A stretch of 50,951 nucleotides of DNA from positions 1 through 50,951 of the forward strand of contig NZ_ASZC01000026.1 in NCBI RefSeq assembly GCF_000468095.1. Direction: 5' to 3'. The DNA comes from Pantoea sp. AS-PWVM4 (GTDB lineage Bacteria > Pseudomonadota > Gammaproteobacteria > Enterobacterales > Enterobacteriaceae). The notes beneath the pieces are model-generated. The model saw only the letters and a program-made list of their open reading frames with translations, had not been told where the DNA came from and ran no database searches. Below are positions 16,665 through 25,180 of this stretch, piece after piece (position 1 is the stretch's first letter; the number at the start of each line of letters is the position of its first letter). The position numbers and the translations under genes were made by a program.

Positions 16665-17504
16665 ATGAAACAGCTAGATGAACGCCTCCGCAGTCACTAT
16701 CCGCAACTGTCGCCGCAGGAGCAGCGCATTGCCGATTTTGTCTTTGACCATTTTGATGACCTGATCAGCTACAACAGCGCCGAGCTGGCGCGGCTGAGCG
16801 GGGTATCAAAAGCCACGGTGAGCCGGCTGTTTAAGCGCCTCGGTTACGAAAAATATAAAGACATGCGCGATGAATTGCGCACGCTGCGCCAGAGCGGCAT
16901 GCCGTTGACCGACAACCGTGATGCTGTGCAGGGCAACACGCTGCTGTCGCGCCATTACAAGCAGGAGATGGCGAACCTGACGCAGTGGGTCAACGGCATC
17001 GACCCGCAGCAATTTGGTGAGGTGATTCAGGCGCTGGCACAGGCAAAACGCTTGTTTATCATTGGTATGCGTAACGCCTATCCGGTAGCGCTGCACCTGC
17101 GCCAACAGCTGATGCAGGCCCGTCCTCAGGTCCATGTGCTGCCGCAACCGGGTCAGACGCTGGGTGAGGAGCTGGTGGATATCACCCCTGATGATGTGGT
17201 GGTGGTGATGGCTTTTCGTCGCCGTCCACGCATTATCCGTCCGTTAATGCAGCAGTTGCAGCAGAGCAACATTCCGGTACTGGCGCTGTGCGAACCCCAG
17301 GCGCAGGGCATCCTGACCCTGGCGCGTTGGCAGTTGTGTGCGCCGCTCGACAGCGTCTCCGCCTTCGATAGCTACGCTTCTGCCATGAGTCTGATTAACC
17401 TGCTGGCCAATGCGTTGCTGCATGAAATGTTGTCAGAGGGGCGTCAGCGTATTCACCAGATTGCCGACCTTTATCAGCATCTGGATGAGCTGGAACACCG
17501 TTAA
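16665..17504 (+). CDS. hpxU: MurR/RpiR-family regulator HpxU
   Basis: A 279-aa RpiR-type regulator. The N-terminal helix-turn-helix domain covers about residues 1-77 (LARLSGVSKATVSRLFKRLG). A SIS domain covers about 110-240 (KRLFIIGMRNAYPVALHLRQ), and the family uses it to bind a pathway metabolite. ATG 16665 lies 6 bp from AGGA; ATG 16662 is an equal alternative and an upstream in-frame ATG at 16614 has no ribosome site. It is divergent from hpxW. Its stop codon is followed at once by the NtrC-type dyad and the ABC operon, so it may govern both flanking operons. The name follows context. Confidence 0.85.
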   Translation: MKQLDERLRSHYPQLSPQEQRIADFVFDHFDDLISYNSAELARLSGVSKATVSRLFKRLGYEKYKDMRDELRTLRQSGMPLTDNRDAVQGNTLLSRHYKQEMANLTQWVNGIDPQQFGEVIQALAQAKRLFIIGMRNAYPVALHLRQQLMQARPQVHVLPQPGQTLGEELVDITPDDVVVVMAFRRRPRIIRPLMQQLQQSNIPVLALCEPQAQGILTLARWQLCAPLDSVSAFDSYASAMSLINLLANALLHEMLSEGRQRIHQIADLYQHLDELEHR

Positions 17505-17507
17505 AGG

Positions 17508-17522
17508 GCACCTTTTTGGTGC
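17508..17522. promoter_or_regulatory. Candidate NtrC-binding site upstream of the ABC-hpxJK-hpxQT operon
   Basis: A perfect dyad GCACC-N5-GGTGC, the form of the NtrC sites of glnA. Its centre (17515) is about 140 bp upstream of the start predicted from the -24/-12 element, a usual enhancer distance. A half-site TGCACC follows at 17525-17530. The dyad could also fold as a short hairpin after hpxU. Confidence 0.6.
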
Positions 17523-17550
17523 TTTGCACCTTTTTTGATCAGAATCACAG

Positions 17551-17574
17551 ACGGGCAATGCGCCCGTTTTTTTT
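17551..17574 (+). terminator. Intrinsic terminator after hpxU
   Basis: A 6-bp GC-rich stem (ACGGGC with GCCCGT), 5-nt loop and seven or more T. It separates hpxU from the downstream operon. Confidence 0.8.
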
Positions 17575-17628
17575 CGTCTGATAATGCAGAAACCCTGATT
17601 TTACGTGGAAGTGTTCTTTTTGTTTCGG

Positions 17629-17645
17629 TTGGCACATTAGTTGCA
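17629..17645 (+). promoter_or_regulatory. Sigma-54 promoter of the ABC-hpxJK-hpxQT operon
   Basis: TTGGCAC-ATTAG-TTGCA is a full match to the -24/-12 consensus, with 10 bp between GG (17631) and GC (17643). The predicted start is near 17656, 41 bp before the first gene. Together with the NtrC-type dyad upstream, this marks the operon as nitrogen-regulated. Confidence 0.8.
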
Positions 17646-17696
17646 GAACGATTCATCAAGAATCTTTTGTTTCACATAAACTCACCGGGGTGCATA

Positions 17697-18482
17697 ATGA
17701 AAAAAGTTTTAATGGCGGTAGCGGGCGCTGCTCTGATGATGGCGCAGGTTGGTAGCGCAATGGCCGATCAGTTGCAGGACATCCAGAAACGCGGCGTGAT
17801 CCGCATTGCCGTGCCGCAGGACTTCCCGCCGTTCGGTTCTGTCGGCACCGATTTACAGCCGCAGGGCTACGACATCGACATGGCGAAGTACCTCGCCAAA
17901 GAGATGAAACTGAAGTTGCAGCTGGTGCCCGTTTCCAGTGCCAACCGCGTTCCTTATCTGCAAACCGACAAAGTCGATCTGGTGATCTCCAGCATGGGGA
18001 AAAACGCCGAACGTGAAAAAGTGATCGACTTTAGCCGTGCTTACGCACCGTTCTTCCTCGGCGTATTTGGTCCGAAAGGCGAAGAAATCAAAGATGCGGC
18101 GGCGCTGAGCGGCAAATCCATCGGCGTAACCCGTGGTGCGGTAGAAGATATGGTTCTGACCGGTATCGCTCCGAAAGATGCCGAGGTGAAACGTTACGAA
18201 GATAACAACACCACGCTGTCTGCTTATCTTTCAGGTCAGGTGCAGTTTATCGCCACCGGTAACCTGGTCGTCGCTGCGATTGCCCGTCAGAACCCGGCCA
18301 AAGCCCCGGTGGCGCAGTTTATGCTGAAAGACTCCCCGTGCTTTATCGGTCTGAAGAAAGACGAGCCAGCGCTGAAAGATAAAGTGAATGCGCTTATCGA
18401 GCAGGGCATTAAAGATGGCACCCTGAACAAACTGTCCGAAGAGTGGCTGAAAGCGCCACTGCCGGCCAACCTCGGCGCATAA
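17697..18482 (+). CDS. ABC transporter periplasmic substrate-binding protein (family 3)
   Basis: A 261-aa amino-acid-type solute-binding protein with a signal peptide cut near residue 22 (GSAMA-DQ). The family-3 fold is marked by GVIRIAVPQDFPPFG near the mature start, GYDIDMAKYLA, the hinge VDLVISSMGKNAEREKVIDFS and SIGVTRGAVED. It leads an operon with two permeases, an ATPase and four purine-ureide enzymes. The ligand is therefore probably a ureide such as allantoin, allantoate or oxalurate. Klebsiella has a similar hpxFGHIJK unit; I do not assign letters to single transporter genes. ATG 17697 follows a GGGG ribosome site. Confidence 0.88.
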   Translation: MKKVLMAVAGAALMMAQVGSAMADQLQDIQKRGVIRIAVPQDFPPFGSVGTDLQPQGYDIDMAKYLAKEMKLKLQLVPVSSANRVPYLQTDKVDLVISSMGKNAEREKVIDFSRAYAPFFLGVFGPKGEEIKDAAALSGKSIGVTRGAVEDMVLTGIAPKDAEVKRYEDNNTTLSAYLSGQVQFIATGNLVVAAIARQNPAKAPVAQFMLKDSPCFIGLKKDEPALKDKVNALIEQGIKDGTLNKLSEEWLKAPLPANLGA

Positions 18483-18494
18483 GAAGGACGGCCA

Positions 18495-19163
18495 ATGATT
18501 GGGCAACTTAACTTTGCTGCGCTGTGGCCACACTGGCCGGAGTTACTGGCAGGGCTGTGGGTCACCATCCAGCTGACGGTGCTGGCAACGGTGGGTGGCG
18601 TCGCGCTGGGTATTCTCGGTGCCGCGCTACGCAGCGGTAAACCCAGCCTGGCGGGGCGCATCTGGGGCATTTACGTCGAGCTGATTCGTAACACGCCCTT
18701 TGTGGTGCAGCTGTTTTTTATCGTCTTTGGTTTACCCAATCTTGGTCTGAAACTGACGGCGGGCGAAGCTGCGCTGCTGGCGATGCTGATTAACCTCGGT
18801 GCCTACAGCACCGAGATAATTCGTGCCGGTATCCAGGTGACACCAAAGGGGCAATGGGAAGCGGGCCGTGTACTCGGCCTGACCCGCAGCCAGACGTTTT
18901 TGCGTGTGGTGCTGCCGCCGTCGTTGCAACGTATTTATCCGGCGCTGGTCAGTCAGTGCATCATCGTGATGCTGGGTTCTTCGGTGGTATCGCAAGTCTC
19001 CTATGAGGAACTGACCTTCGCCGCCAACCTGATTCAGTCACGCACCTTTTTGAGTTTTGAAGTCTATCTGGTGACGACGCTGATCTACCTGGCGTTGTCG
19101 ATTGCCATGCGTCAGCTACTGCTGGCCGTAGGGCGTAAATGGTTTGGAGCGCAGCCATCATGA
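18495..19163 (+). CDS. ABC transporter permease 1 (His/Glu/Gln type)
   Basis: A 222-aa inner-membrane permease of the HisM/HisQ group, with about five helices. The EAA loop that docks the ATPase is visible around GQWEAGRVLGLTRSQTFLRV. The N-terminal membrane entry ELLAGLWVTIQLTVLATVGG and the conserved ELIRNTPFVVQLFF are typical. Ribosome site AAGGA lies 8 bp upstream. Its stop overlaps the next ATG by 4 bp, implying coupled translation of the permease pair. Confidence 0.9.
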   Translation: MIGQLNFAALWPHWPELLAGLWVTIQLTVLATVGGVALGILGAALRSGKPSLAGRIWGIYVELIRNTPFVVQLFFIVFGLPNLGLKLTAGEAALLAMLINLGAYSTEIIRAGIQVTPKGQWEAGRVLGLTRSQTFLRVVLPPSLQRIYPALVSQCIIVMLGSSVVSQVSYEELTFAANLIQSRTFLSFEVYLVTTLIYLALSIAMRQLLLAVGRKWFGAQPS

Positions 19164-19816
19164 CCACGTTTACCGATTGGGATATCGTGCGCAACCTGCT
19201 GCTGGCGGCGCGCTGGACGATTTTGCTGTCGCTGGTGGCCTTCTTTGGTGGCACGCTGGTGACCCTGCCGCTGCTGTTTCTGCGCCTGCTGCGTAAGCCG
19301 TGGCTGATGCGGGTGATTCGTGGTTATACCGAACTGTTCCAGGGGACGCCGCTGCTGATGCAGTTGTTTCTGGCTTTCTTCGGTGTCGCACTGTTTGGCA
19401 TCGACGTTGCCCCCTGGACCGCCGCCTCACTGGCGTTGACGCTCTACACCAGCGCCTTTCTGGTGGATATCTGGTACGGCAGCATCCGTGCCTTGCCGAA
19501 AGGGCAGTGGGAAGCCTCGCGCTGCCTGGGTCTGACCTTCGGCCAGACGCTGTATCGCGTGGTTGCCCCGCAGGCAATCCGCATTGCCATCGCCCCAACG
19601 GTCGGTTTTGCCGTGCAGGTGATCAAGGGCACCGCGCTGGCTTCAATCATTGGTTTTGTCGAACTGACTAAAGCCGGCACCATTCTGAACAACGTGACTT
19701 ATCAGCCGTTTAAGGTATTTGGCCTGGTGGCGTTGGGTTACTTCCTGATGTGTTATCCGCTGTCGCGTTACAGCCAGTACCTGGAGAAAAAATTCAATGC
19801 CGCTCATCACCATTAA
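19160..19816 (+). CDS. ABC transporter permease 2 (His/Glu/Gln type)
   Basis: A 218-aa partner permease with the same layout as permease 1: GYTELFQGTPLLMQLFLAFF and the EAA loop KGQWEASRCLGLTFGQTLYR. The start ATG overlaps the stop of permease 1 (ATGA). The end overlaps the ATPase gene by 20 bp. It probably forms a heterodimeric pore with permease 1. Confidence 0.9.
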   Translation: MTTFTDWDIVRNLLLAARWTILLSLVAFFGGTLVTLPLLFLRLLRKPWLMRVIRGYTELFQGTPLLMQLFLAFFGVALFGIDVAPWTAASLALTLYTSAFLVDIWYGSIRALPKGQWEASRCLGLTFGQTLYRVVAPQAIRIAIAPTVGFAVQVIKGTALASIIGFVELTKAGTILNNVTYQPFKVFGLVALGYFLMCYPLSRYSQYLEKKFNAAHHH

Positions 19817-20528
19817 TCAGGTACAGAAGTACTACGGCGACAACCACGTCCTTAAAGGTGTCGATCTCGATATCGAAATGGGCGAAGTGATCTCCATCAT
19901 CGGACGGAGCGGATCGGGTAAAAGTACCCTGCTGCGCTGCATGAACGGGCTGGAAGGCTATCAGGAAGGCAGCATCAAACTGGGCGGGATGACCATTACC
20001 GACCGTGAATCGCAGGCGCGTGAAATCAGCCGCTCGGTCGGGATGGTGTTCCAGAGTTTTAACTTGTTCCCGCATATGACGGCGCTGGAAAACGTGATGC
20101 TGGCTCCGCGCCGCGTGCTGAAAAAGAGCGAAGCCGAATGCCGGGAGCTGGCGAAGCAGATGCTGGAAAAAGTTGGCCTCGGTGAACGCCTGGATTATTA
20201 CCCGGCCAATCTTTCGGGTGGTCAGCAGCAGCGTGTGGCAATCGCCCGTGCGCTGGCAATGCAACCCAAAGTATTACTTTGTGACGAGATCACCTCCGCA
20301 CTCGATCCCGAGCTGGTGGGTGAAGTGTTGAAAGTGCTGGAGCAGCTGGCTGCCGAAGGTATGACGCTGATTCTCGTGACACACGAAATGAACTTCGCCC
20401 GCGATGTGGGCGATCGAGTGGTCTTTATGCATCAGGGGCGCGTCTGGGAGCAGGGCGACAGCAAAACGTTGTTCGCCAATCCGCAAACGGCGGAGTTGAA
20501 ACAGTTTATCTCGACGGTCCGTCTCTAA
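19797..20528 (+). CDS. ABC transporter ATP-binding protein (polar amino acid type)
   Basis: A 243-aa ATPase with Walker A GRSGSGKST, Q-loop (MVFQSFNLFPH), signature LSGGQQQR, Walker B VLLCDEITSALD and switch His in LVTHEMNFA. It energises the two preceding permeases. The start lies inside the end of permease 2. hpxJ follows 21 bp later, so transporter and catabolic enzymes are transcribed together. Confidence 0.92.
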   Translation: MPLITINQVQKYYGDNHVLKGVDLDIEMGEVISIIGRSGSGKSTLLRCMNGLEGYQEGSIKLGGMTITDRESQAREISRSVGMVFQSFNLFPHMTALENVMLAPRRVLKKSEAECRELAKQMLEKVGLGERLDYYPANLSGGQQQRVAIARALAMQPKVLLCDEITSALDPELVGEVLKVLEQLAAEGMTLILVTHEMNFARDVGDRVVFMHQGRVWEQGDSKTLFANPQTAELKQFISTVRL

Positions 20529-20549
20529 GCCATCAACAAGGAATTCATC

Positions 20550-21785
20550 ATGGACATCACGCAATTTCCGCAAATCAATCCGCCGCAGCGTCTGCTGATG
20601 GGGCCGGGACCGATCAACGCCGATCCGCGCGTGCTGCGCGCCATGTCGACGCAACTGATTGGCCAATACGATCCGGCGATGACGAATTACATGAATGAGG
20701 TGATGGCGCTGTATCGTGGCGTATTCCGCACCGAAAACCGCTGGACGATGTTGATCGACGGCACCTCACGCGCCGGGATCGAAGCGGTCCTGCTGTCAGC
20801 GATCCGTCCGGGTGACAAAGTGTTGGTGCCGGTGTTTGGTCGTTTTGGTCATTTGCTGTGTGAAATCGCGCGTCGCTGCCGTGCGGAAGTGCACACCATT
20901 GAAGTGCCGTGGGGCGAGGTGTTCACACCGGATCAGATCGAAGATGCCATCAAACGTATCAAGCCGCGTCTGCTGCTGACGGTGCAGGGCGACACCTCCA
21001 CTACCATGCTGCAACCGCTGGCCGAGCTGGGGGCGATTTGTCAGAAATATGGCGTGCTGTTCTACACCGATGCCACCGCCTCATTGGGGGGGAACGCGCT
21101 GGAGACTGACGCCTGGGGGCTGGATGCGGTGTCTGCCGGGATGCAGAAATGCCTTGGCGGCCCATCCGGTACCTCGCCGATCACCCTCAGCCCGCAGATG
21201 GAAGCGGTGATCCGCAAGCGTAAATGCGTGGAAGAGGGCATCCGCACCGCCGAGCATCAGGACGGCGACGACGAGATGATCTACTCCAACTACTTCGACC
21301 TCGGCATGATCATGGATTACTGGGGACCGGAGCGTCTCAATCACCATACCGAAGCCACTACCGCGTTGTTTGGCGCACGCGAGTGCGCGCGCCTGATTAT
21401 GCAGGAAGGTCTGGATAACGGAATCGCCCGTCATAAGTTGCACGGCGATGCGCTGCTGAAAGGCATTCAGGGGATGGGACTGGAAACCTTCGGCGACCTG
21501 CAACATAAAATGAATAACGTGCTTGGCGTGGTGATCCCGCAGGGCGTCAACGGCGATCAGGTGCGTAAGCTGGTGCTGGAAGATTTTGGTATCGAGATTG
21601 GCACCTCCTTTGGTCCCCTGCACGGCAAAGTGTGGCGTATCGGCACTATGGGCTATAACGCGCGCAAAGATTGCGTGATGCAAACCCTGACGGCGCTGGA
21701 AGCGGTGCTGAATCATCTCGGCTTCCGTTCCACCCAAGGTGCGGCGCTCCAGGCGGCCTGGGATCACTACGGGAGCCACGCATGA
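20550..21785 (+). CDS. hpxJ: Ureidoglycine aminotransferase HpxJ (PucG-like)
   Basis: A 411-aa class-V PLP aminotransferase of the alanine-glyoxylate/PucG group. The PLP-binding lysine is Lys200 in SAGMQKCLGGPSG, and the cofactor Asp lies in FYTDATASLGG. The N-terminal LLMGPGPIN is the family signature. The Klebsiella protein is known to transaminate (S)-ureidoglycine with a keto acid acceptor, giving oxalurate and an amino acid, which feeds hpxWXYZ. Its stop overlaps the hpxK ATG by 4 bp. An alanine-glyoxylate or serine-glyoxylate enzyme is less likely in this context. Confidence 0.9.
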   Translation: MDITQFPQINPPQRLLMGPGPINADPRVLRAMSTQLIGQYDPAMTNYMNEVMALYRGVFRTENRWTMLIDGTSRAGIEAVLLSAIRPGDKVLVPVFGRFGHLLCEIARRCRAEVHTIEVPWGEVFTPDQIEDAIKRIKPRLLLTVQGDTSTTMLQPLAELGAICQKYGVLFYTDATASLGGNALETDAWGLDAVSAGMQKCLGGPSGTSPITLSPQMEAVIRKRKCVEEGIRTAEHQDGDDEMIYSNYFDLGMIMDYWGPERLNHHTEATTALFGARECARLIMQEGLDNGIARHKLHGDALLKGIQGMGLETFGDLQHKMNNVLGVVIPQGVNGDQVRKLVLEDFGIEIGTSFGPLHGKVWRIGTMGYNARKDCVMQTLTALEAVLNHLGFRSTQGAALQAAWDHYGSHA

Positions 21786-23041
21786 GTGAAAGCCTGATGA
21801 CCGCCAGCGAGGCGCAGTTAGCCGCCGCCCGTGTCATGGCGCGTTGCGATGCACTGGCTGAGATCAGCGAAACCGACGATGGTCTGATGCGTGTCTACCT
21901 CTCGCCGGAGCAGATGCGTGCCAATCAGCGTGTCGGCGAGTGGATGCAGGCGGCAGGAATGACGGTGTGGCAGGATGCGGTGGGTAACATTTGTGGCCGC
22001 TACGAATCCGCCACCCCAGGCGCACCGGCGTTGCTGCTCGGTTCACATCTCGACACCGTACGTAATGCCGGGCGCTATGACGGTATGCTCGGTGTGCTGA
22101 CGGCCATTGAAACCGTGCAGTGGCTGCACGATCACCAACAGCGTCTGCCGCTGGCGGTGGAAATCGTTGGCTTTGGCGATGAAGAGGGCACGCGTTTTGG
22201 TATCACGCTGCTCGGCAGCCGGGGCATTACCGGAAGCTGGCCGGAAAGCTGGATTACCCATCCTGATGGCAACGGTATCACCGTGGCTCAGGCGATGCAG
22301 GATGTCGGTTTAGATGCGGCAAAAATTCTCGACGCCGCGCGTGATGTGAACGATATCGCCGCCTATCTGGAGCTGCATATCGAGCAAGGCCCGTGCCTGG
22401 AGCAGGACGATCTGGCGCTCGGCGTTGTGACCGCCATCAACGGCGCACGCCGCCTGAATTGTCGCTTTACCGGCGAGGCGGGGCACGCGGGTACGGTGCC
22501 GATGACGCATCGTAAAGATGCGCTGGCCGCTGCCGCCGAGTGGATGGTGTTTATTGAGCAGACCACCCGCGAGCTGGACCCGCAGTTGGTGGCGACGGTC
22601 GGGACGCTGCACTGCGCACCCGGCGCGGTGAATGTGATCCCCGGCGAAGTACAACTGTCGCTGGATGTGCGTGGCCCACAGGATGAACCGCTGGAACGTT
22701 TGCTGTCGATGCTGCTGACTCAGGCCGAGGCCATCGCCTTACGCCGTGGGCTGACGTTTGACGCCGATGAGTTTTATCGCATCAACGCCACTGCCTGTGA
22801 TGCGCGTCTGCAACAGGCACTGTGTCATGCGGTCGAAACGGTGCAGGGGCGCAGCCTGTCTCTGCCCAGCGGGGCAGGGCATGATGCGATTGCCATCGCG
22901 GAACGCTGGCCGGTCGGCATGTTGTTTGTGCGCAACTATCGCGGTATCAGCCATCATCCGGCAGAGTCGGTGCAGGCTGCGGATGTGGCGTTCGGCGTGC
23001 AGGCTTATGTGCAGGCGGTGTGCGACCTGGCCCGTGGATAA
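21782..23041 (+). CDS. hpxK: Allantoate amidohydrolase HpxK (M20/hydantoinase-carbamoylase family)
   Basis: A 419-aa M20-type amidohydrolase. Metal ligands are seen as His89 and bridging Asp100 (GSHLDTV, then GRYDGMLGV), with Glu134/Glu135 in GFGDEEGTRFG and a late His in GISHHPAES. A dimerisation domain lies at about 210-325. It removes carbamoyl nitrogen from allantoate to give ureidoglycine, the substrate of HpxJ. ATG 21782 sits on the hpxJ stop codon. N-carbamoyl-amino-acid hydrolases share this fold, and the operon decides in favour of allantoate. Confidence 0.88.
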   Translation: MSESLMTASEAQLAAARVMARCDALAEISETDDGLMRVYLSPEQMRANQRVGEWMQAAGMTVWQDAVGNICGRYESATPGAPALLLGSHLDTVRNAGRYDGMLGVLTAIETVQWLHDHQQRLPLAVEIVGFGDEEGTRFGITLLGSRGITGSWPESWITHPDGNGITVAQAMQDVGLDAAKILDAARDVNDIAAYLELHIEQGPCLEQDDLALGVVTAINGARRLNCRFTGEAGHAGTVPMTHRKDALAAAAEWMVFIEQTTRELDPQLVATVGTLHCAPGAVNVIPGEVQLSLDVRGPQDEPLERLLSMLLTQAEAIALRRGLTFDADEFYRINATACDARLQQALCHAVETVQGRSLSLPSGAGHDAIAIAERWPVGMLFVRNYRGISHHPAESVQAADVAFGVQAYVQAVCDLARG

Positions 23042-23056
23042 AAAAGGAGTGGTGGC

Positions 23057-23551
23057 ATGAAGCTGGAAAACTTTAATCAGTTGTCGCCCGCGGAGGCGCA
23101 GGCGGCGATTGCCCATTGTGTCGCCATTCCTGCCTGGCAACAGGCGCTGGTGGCAGCGCGTCCATTCAGCAACCCACAACAGTTGCTGGCTGAGGCGGAG
23201 CGTCTGGCGCAGCAGTGGCAGGGTGCGGAGCTGGAGCAGGCGCTGAGCGCCCATCCTCGCATCGGGGAAAAAGCCGCTGGCGAAGGCAAAGAAGCCACGT
23301 TTTCGCGCAGTGAGCAATCGGCGATGCTGGATGCCAACGGCGCGTTACAATTTGCCATGCTGGCGGGTAATCAACGTTATGAACAGCGCTTTGGCCGGGT
23401 GTTTTTGATTCGTGCCAAAGGGCGTAGCGGTGAAGAGATGCTGGCAGAACTGCAACGTCGGCTTAACAATGATGTCGTGACCGAACAGCAAGAAGCGCTG
23501 ACGCAACTGCGGGAAATTACCTTATTAAGGTTAAAGGAGAGCATCGCATGA
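23057..23551 (+). CDS. hpxQ: OHCU decarboxylase HpxQ
   Basis: A 164-aa 2-oxo-4-hydroxy-4-carboxy-5-ureidoimidazoline decarboxylase (UraD/HpxQ). The family motif around catalytic His66 is clear (SAHPRIGEKAAG), and FLIRAKGRSGEEMLAEL matches the substrate-binding end. It converts OHCU to (S)-allantoin, sparing the slow non-enzymic route that gives the racemate. Ribosome site AGGAG lies 9 bp upstream. It overlaps hpxT by 4 bp, the usual pairing. Confidence 0.92.
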   Translation: MKLENFNQLSPAEAQAAIAHCVAIPAWQQALVAARPFSNPQQLLAEAERLAQQWQGAELEQALSAHPRIGEKAAGEGKEATFSRSEQSAMLDANGALQFAMLAGNQRYEQRFGRVFLIRAKGRSGEEMLAELQRRLNNDVVTEQQEALTQLREITLLRLKESIA

Positions 23552-23883
23552 GTACCATCACCACGCATATTCTGGACACCGCGCTGGGTAAACCGGCGAT
23601 TGGGGTGGCGGTCGCACTGGAGCAGGACAGCCCGGAGGGATGGTTGCCGCTGGCACAGGGCCACACCGATGCTGACGGGCGAATTAAAGACCTGACACCG
23701 GAGCCGTTAGCACCGGGGCATTATCGTCTGGTTGCCGAGATTGGCGATTATTTTGCAGCGACGGGACGTGATGCGTTGTACGTCAGTGCCCAGATCGATT
23801 TTGTGCTGGGTGAAACCGGCAGCCATTATCATCTGCCGTTTCTGATTTCGCCCTGGTCATGGTCAACCTATCGCGGTAGTTGA
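23548..23883 (+). CDS. hpxT: 5-Hydroxyisourate hydrolase HpxT
   Basis: A 111-aa transthyretin-fold hydrolase that opens 5-hydroxyisourate to OHCU. The active-site signatures are present: THILDTALGKPA at the start, the SHYHLP strand near residue 92 and the diagnostic C-terminal tetrapeptide YRGS. It has no signal peptide, so it is cytoplasmic. It is the last gene of the operon beginning at 17697, and its stop is 33 bp from the end of the convergent MFS gene. Confidence 0.94.
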   Translation: MSTITTHILDTALGKPAIGVAVALEQDSPEGWLPLAQGHTDADGRIKDLTPEPLAPGHYRLVAEIGDYFAATGRDALYVSAQIDFVLGETGSHYHLPFLISPWSWSTYRGS

Positions 23884-23916
23884 CCAGTAGCCTTTCCCTT
23901 GTGCGCGGTTGAGCCT

Positions 23917-25041
23917 TTATGCTGACCGCGCCACCCAGCGCATTGCCCCCACATTGATCACTGCCAGCACTGCGGCACCAACAAAAATCATCGACACGTT
24001 ACCGGGAATCCAGGCCATAAAGGCGGCGAGAAACTGGCCAGAGAAAATCGCCATTGAGAGTCGCGCCAGTTGCCGACCTCGCTCCTCAGGCTGACTCACT
24101 TCCACCGTCATATTATTCACCAGCGGGACGGACCAACCAAACCCCAGCCCAAGCAAAATGCCGCCAGGAACAAATAGCGTCAAACTGCCTGCCCATGCAA
24201 ATAACAGATGCGCCAGTAGATAACAGCTAAACGCCAGCATCAGACAGGGGTAGCTGCTGAGATGCTTGACCAGCTGTGGCATCAGAGCCGCTGCCACGAC
24301 GGCAACCAGTGAGACAAACGAGAGAAAATAACCGATCTGCGCGGCACCGATGCCCATCTGGTGGAAACGTTGTGGCAGCATGATCACCGCCGTGAAAAAA
24401 CACACCATTGAGCAGACAGCGGCCACCAGCACCGGGCGCAATCGGTGGTTACTGCTGGTGAACGTATTCATGCCCTGGGATTGTGACTGTTGGTTAGGGT
24501 GAGGGATACAGCACCACACCAGAGCCAACATAAGCCAGGCATAGAGATACAATACATACGGATAACGCCAGTTGATCGCGGCCAGAATGCCGCCGATAAA
24601 CAAAAACAGCACACCGCCCAATTCAATCGCCATCCCCTGACGAGCCATCATGGTCAAGCGCGCCTCACCCGCATAGAACGCCGCGATCAGGCTGGTGCCC
24701 GCCGACATGACTAACGCGGTGGCGACGCCTAGTAACAGACGATCCATGATCTGCGGCAGCGCACCCGGCAGCCATCCCCCGGCGAATCCGCACAGGCCAT
24801 AACAAAACAAACCAAGCAGCAGCAGGTTGCGCGCTCCCCAGCGATCTATCGCTTTACCTGCCAGCGGCCCTGCCAGTACCACGCCGAGCGACGGCAGTGT
24901 GACCAGCCAGTTAGCCAGATGGCTGACACCGAGTTGTGCCGCTACCTCAGTCAACCCCGGTACGATCACGCAACCCACCATAATGGTCAGACAACTGACG
25001 GCCAGCAGGGAAAAAGCACCTGTTCGGGAGAGCGAATTCAT
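23917..25041 (-). CDS. MFS transporter next to IclR regulator
   Basis: A 374-aa major facilitator protein with about 12 helices. The loop 2-3 motif is degenerate (GPLAGKAIDRWGARNLLLLG). ATG 25041 is chosen because GAGGTG lies just upstream and it begins the first helix; the upstream in-frame extension has no family match and runs antisense to the IclR gene. It is divergent from an IclR regulator across a 139-bp gap containing a dyad. It lies at the end of the purine-ureide locus, but no motif reveals its substrate. Not known to me as part of any hpx cluster. Confidence 0.82.
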   Translation of the reverse strand: MNSLSRTGAFSLLAVSCLTIMVGCVIVPGLTEVAAQLGVSHLANWLVTLPSLGVVLAGPLAGKAIDRWGARNLLLLGLFCYGLCGFAGGWLPGALPQIMDRLLLGVATALVMSAGTSLIAAFYAGEARLTMMARQGMAIELGGVLFLFIGGILAAINWRYPYVLYLYAWLMLALVWCCIPHPNQQSQSQGMNTFTSSNHRLRPVLVAAVCSMVCFFTAVIMLPQRFHQMGIGAAQIGYFLSFVSLVAVVAAALMPQLVKHLSSYPCLMLAFSCYLLAHLLFAWAGSLTLFVPGGILLGLGFGWSVPLVNNMTVEVSQPEERGRQLARLSMAIFSGQFLAAFMAWIPGNVSMIFVGAAVLAVINVGAMRWVARSA

Positions 25042-25053
25042 AACACCTCGAAT

Positions 25054-25090
25054 TGTCCGTATATTGGAATGAATATCCGAATAATGGACA
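25054..25090. promoter_or_regulatory. Candidate IclR operator in the MFS/IclR gap
   Basis: An imperfect dyad centred near 25072: TGTCC at 25054-25058 mirrors GGACA at 25086-25090, and TTGGA at 25064-25068 mirrors TCCGA at 25076-25080. It lies directly before the MFS start codon, where a repressor would act. Confidence 0.4.
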
Positions 25091-25180
25091 TTATTGTTGG
25101 TGTAATTTCCAGCAATGTCAATTGCCACACGGCAACGTGTTATAGTGACCACGTTTGGCAACGCGCAGGATCGTGAAAAA

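Noticed and set aside
17505..17535. Intrinsic terminator formed by the GCACC/GGTGC dyad after hpxU
   Set aside because: The T-tract is in the loop and only part of it follows the stem. A clear terminator lies at 17551-17574, and the dyad fits NtrC better.
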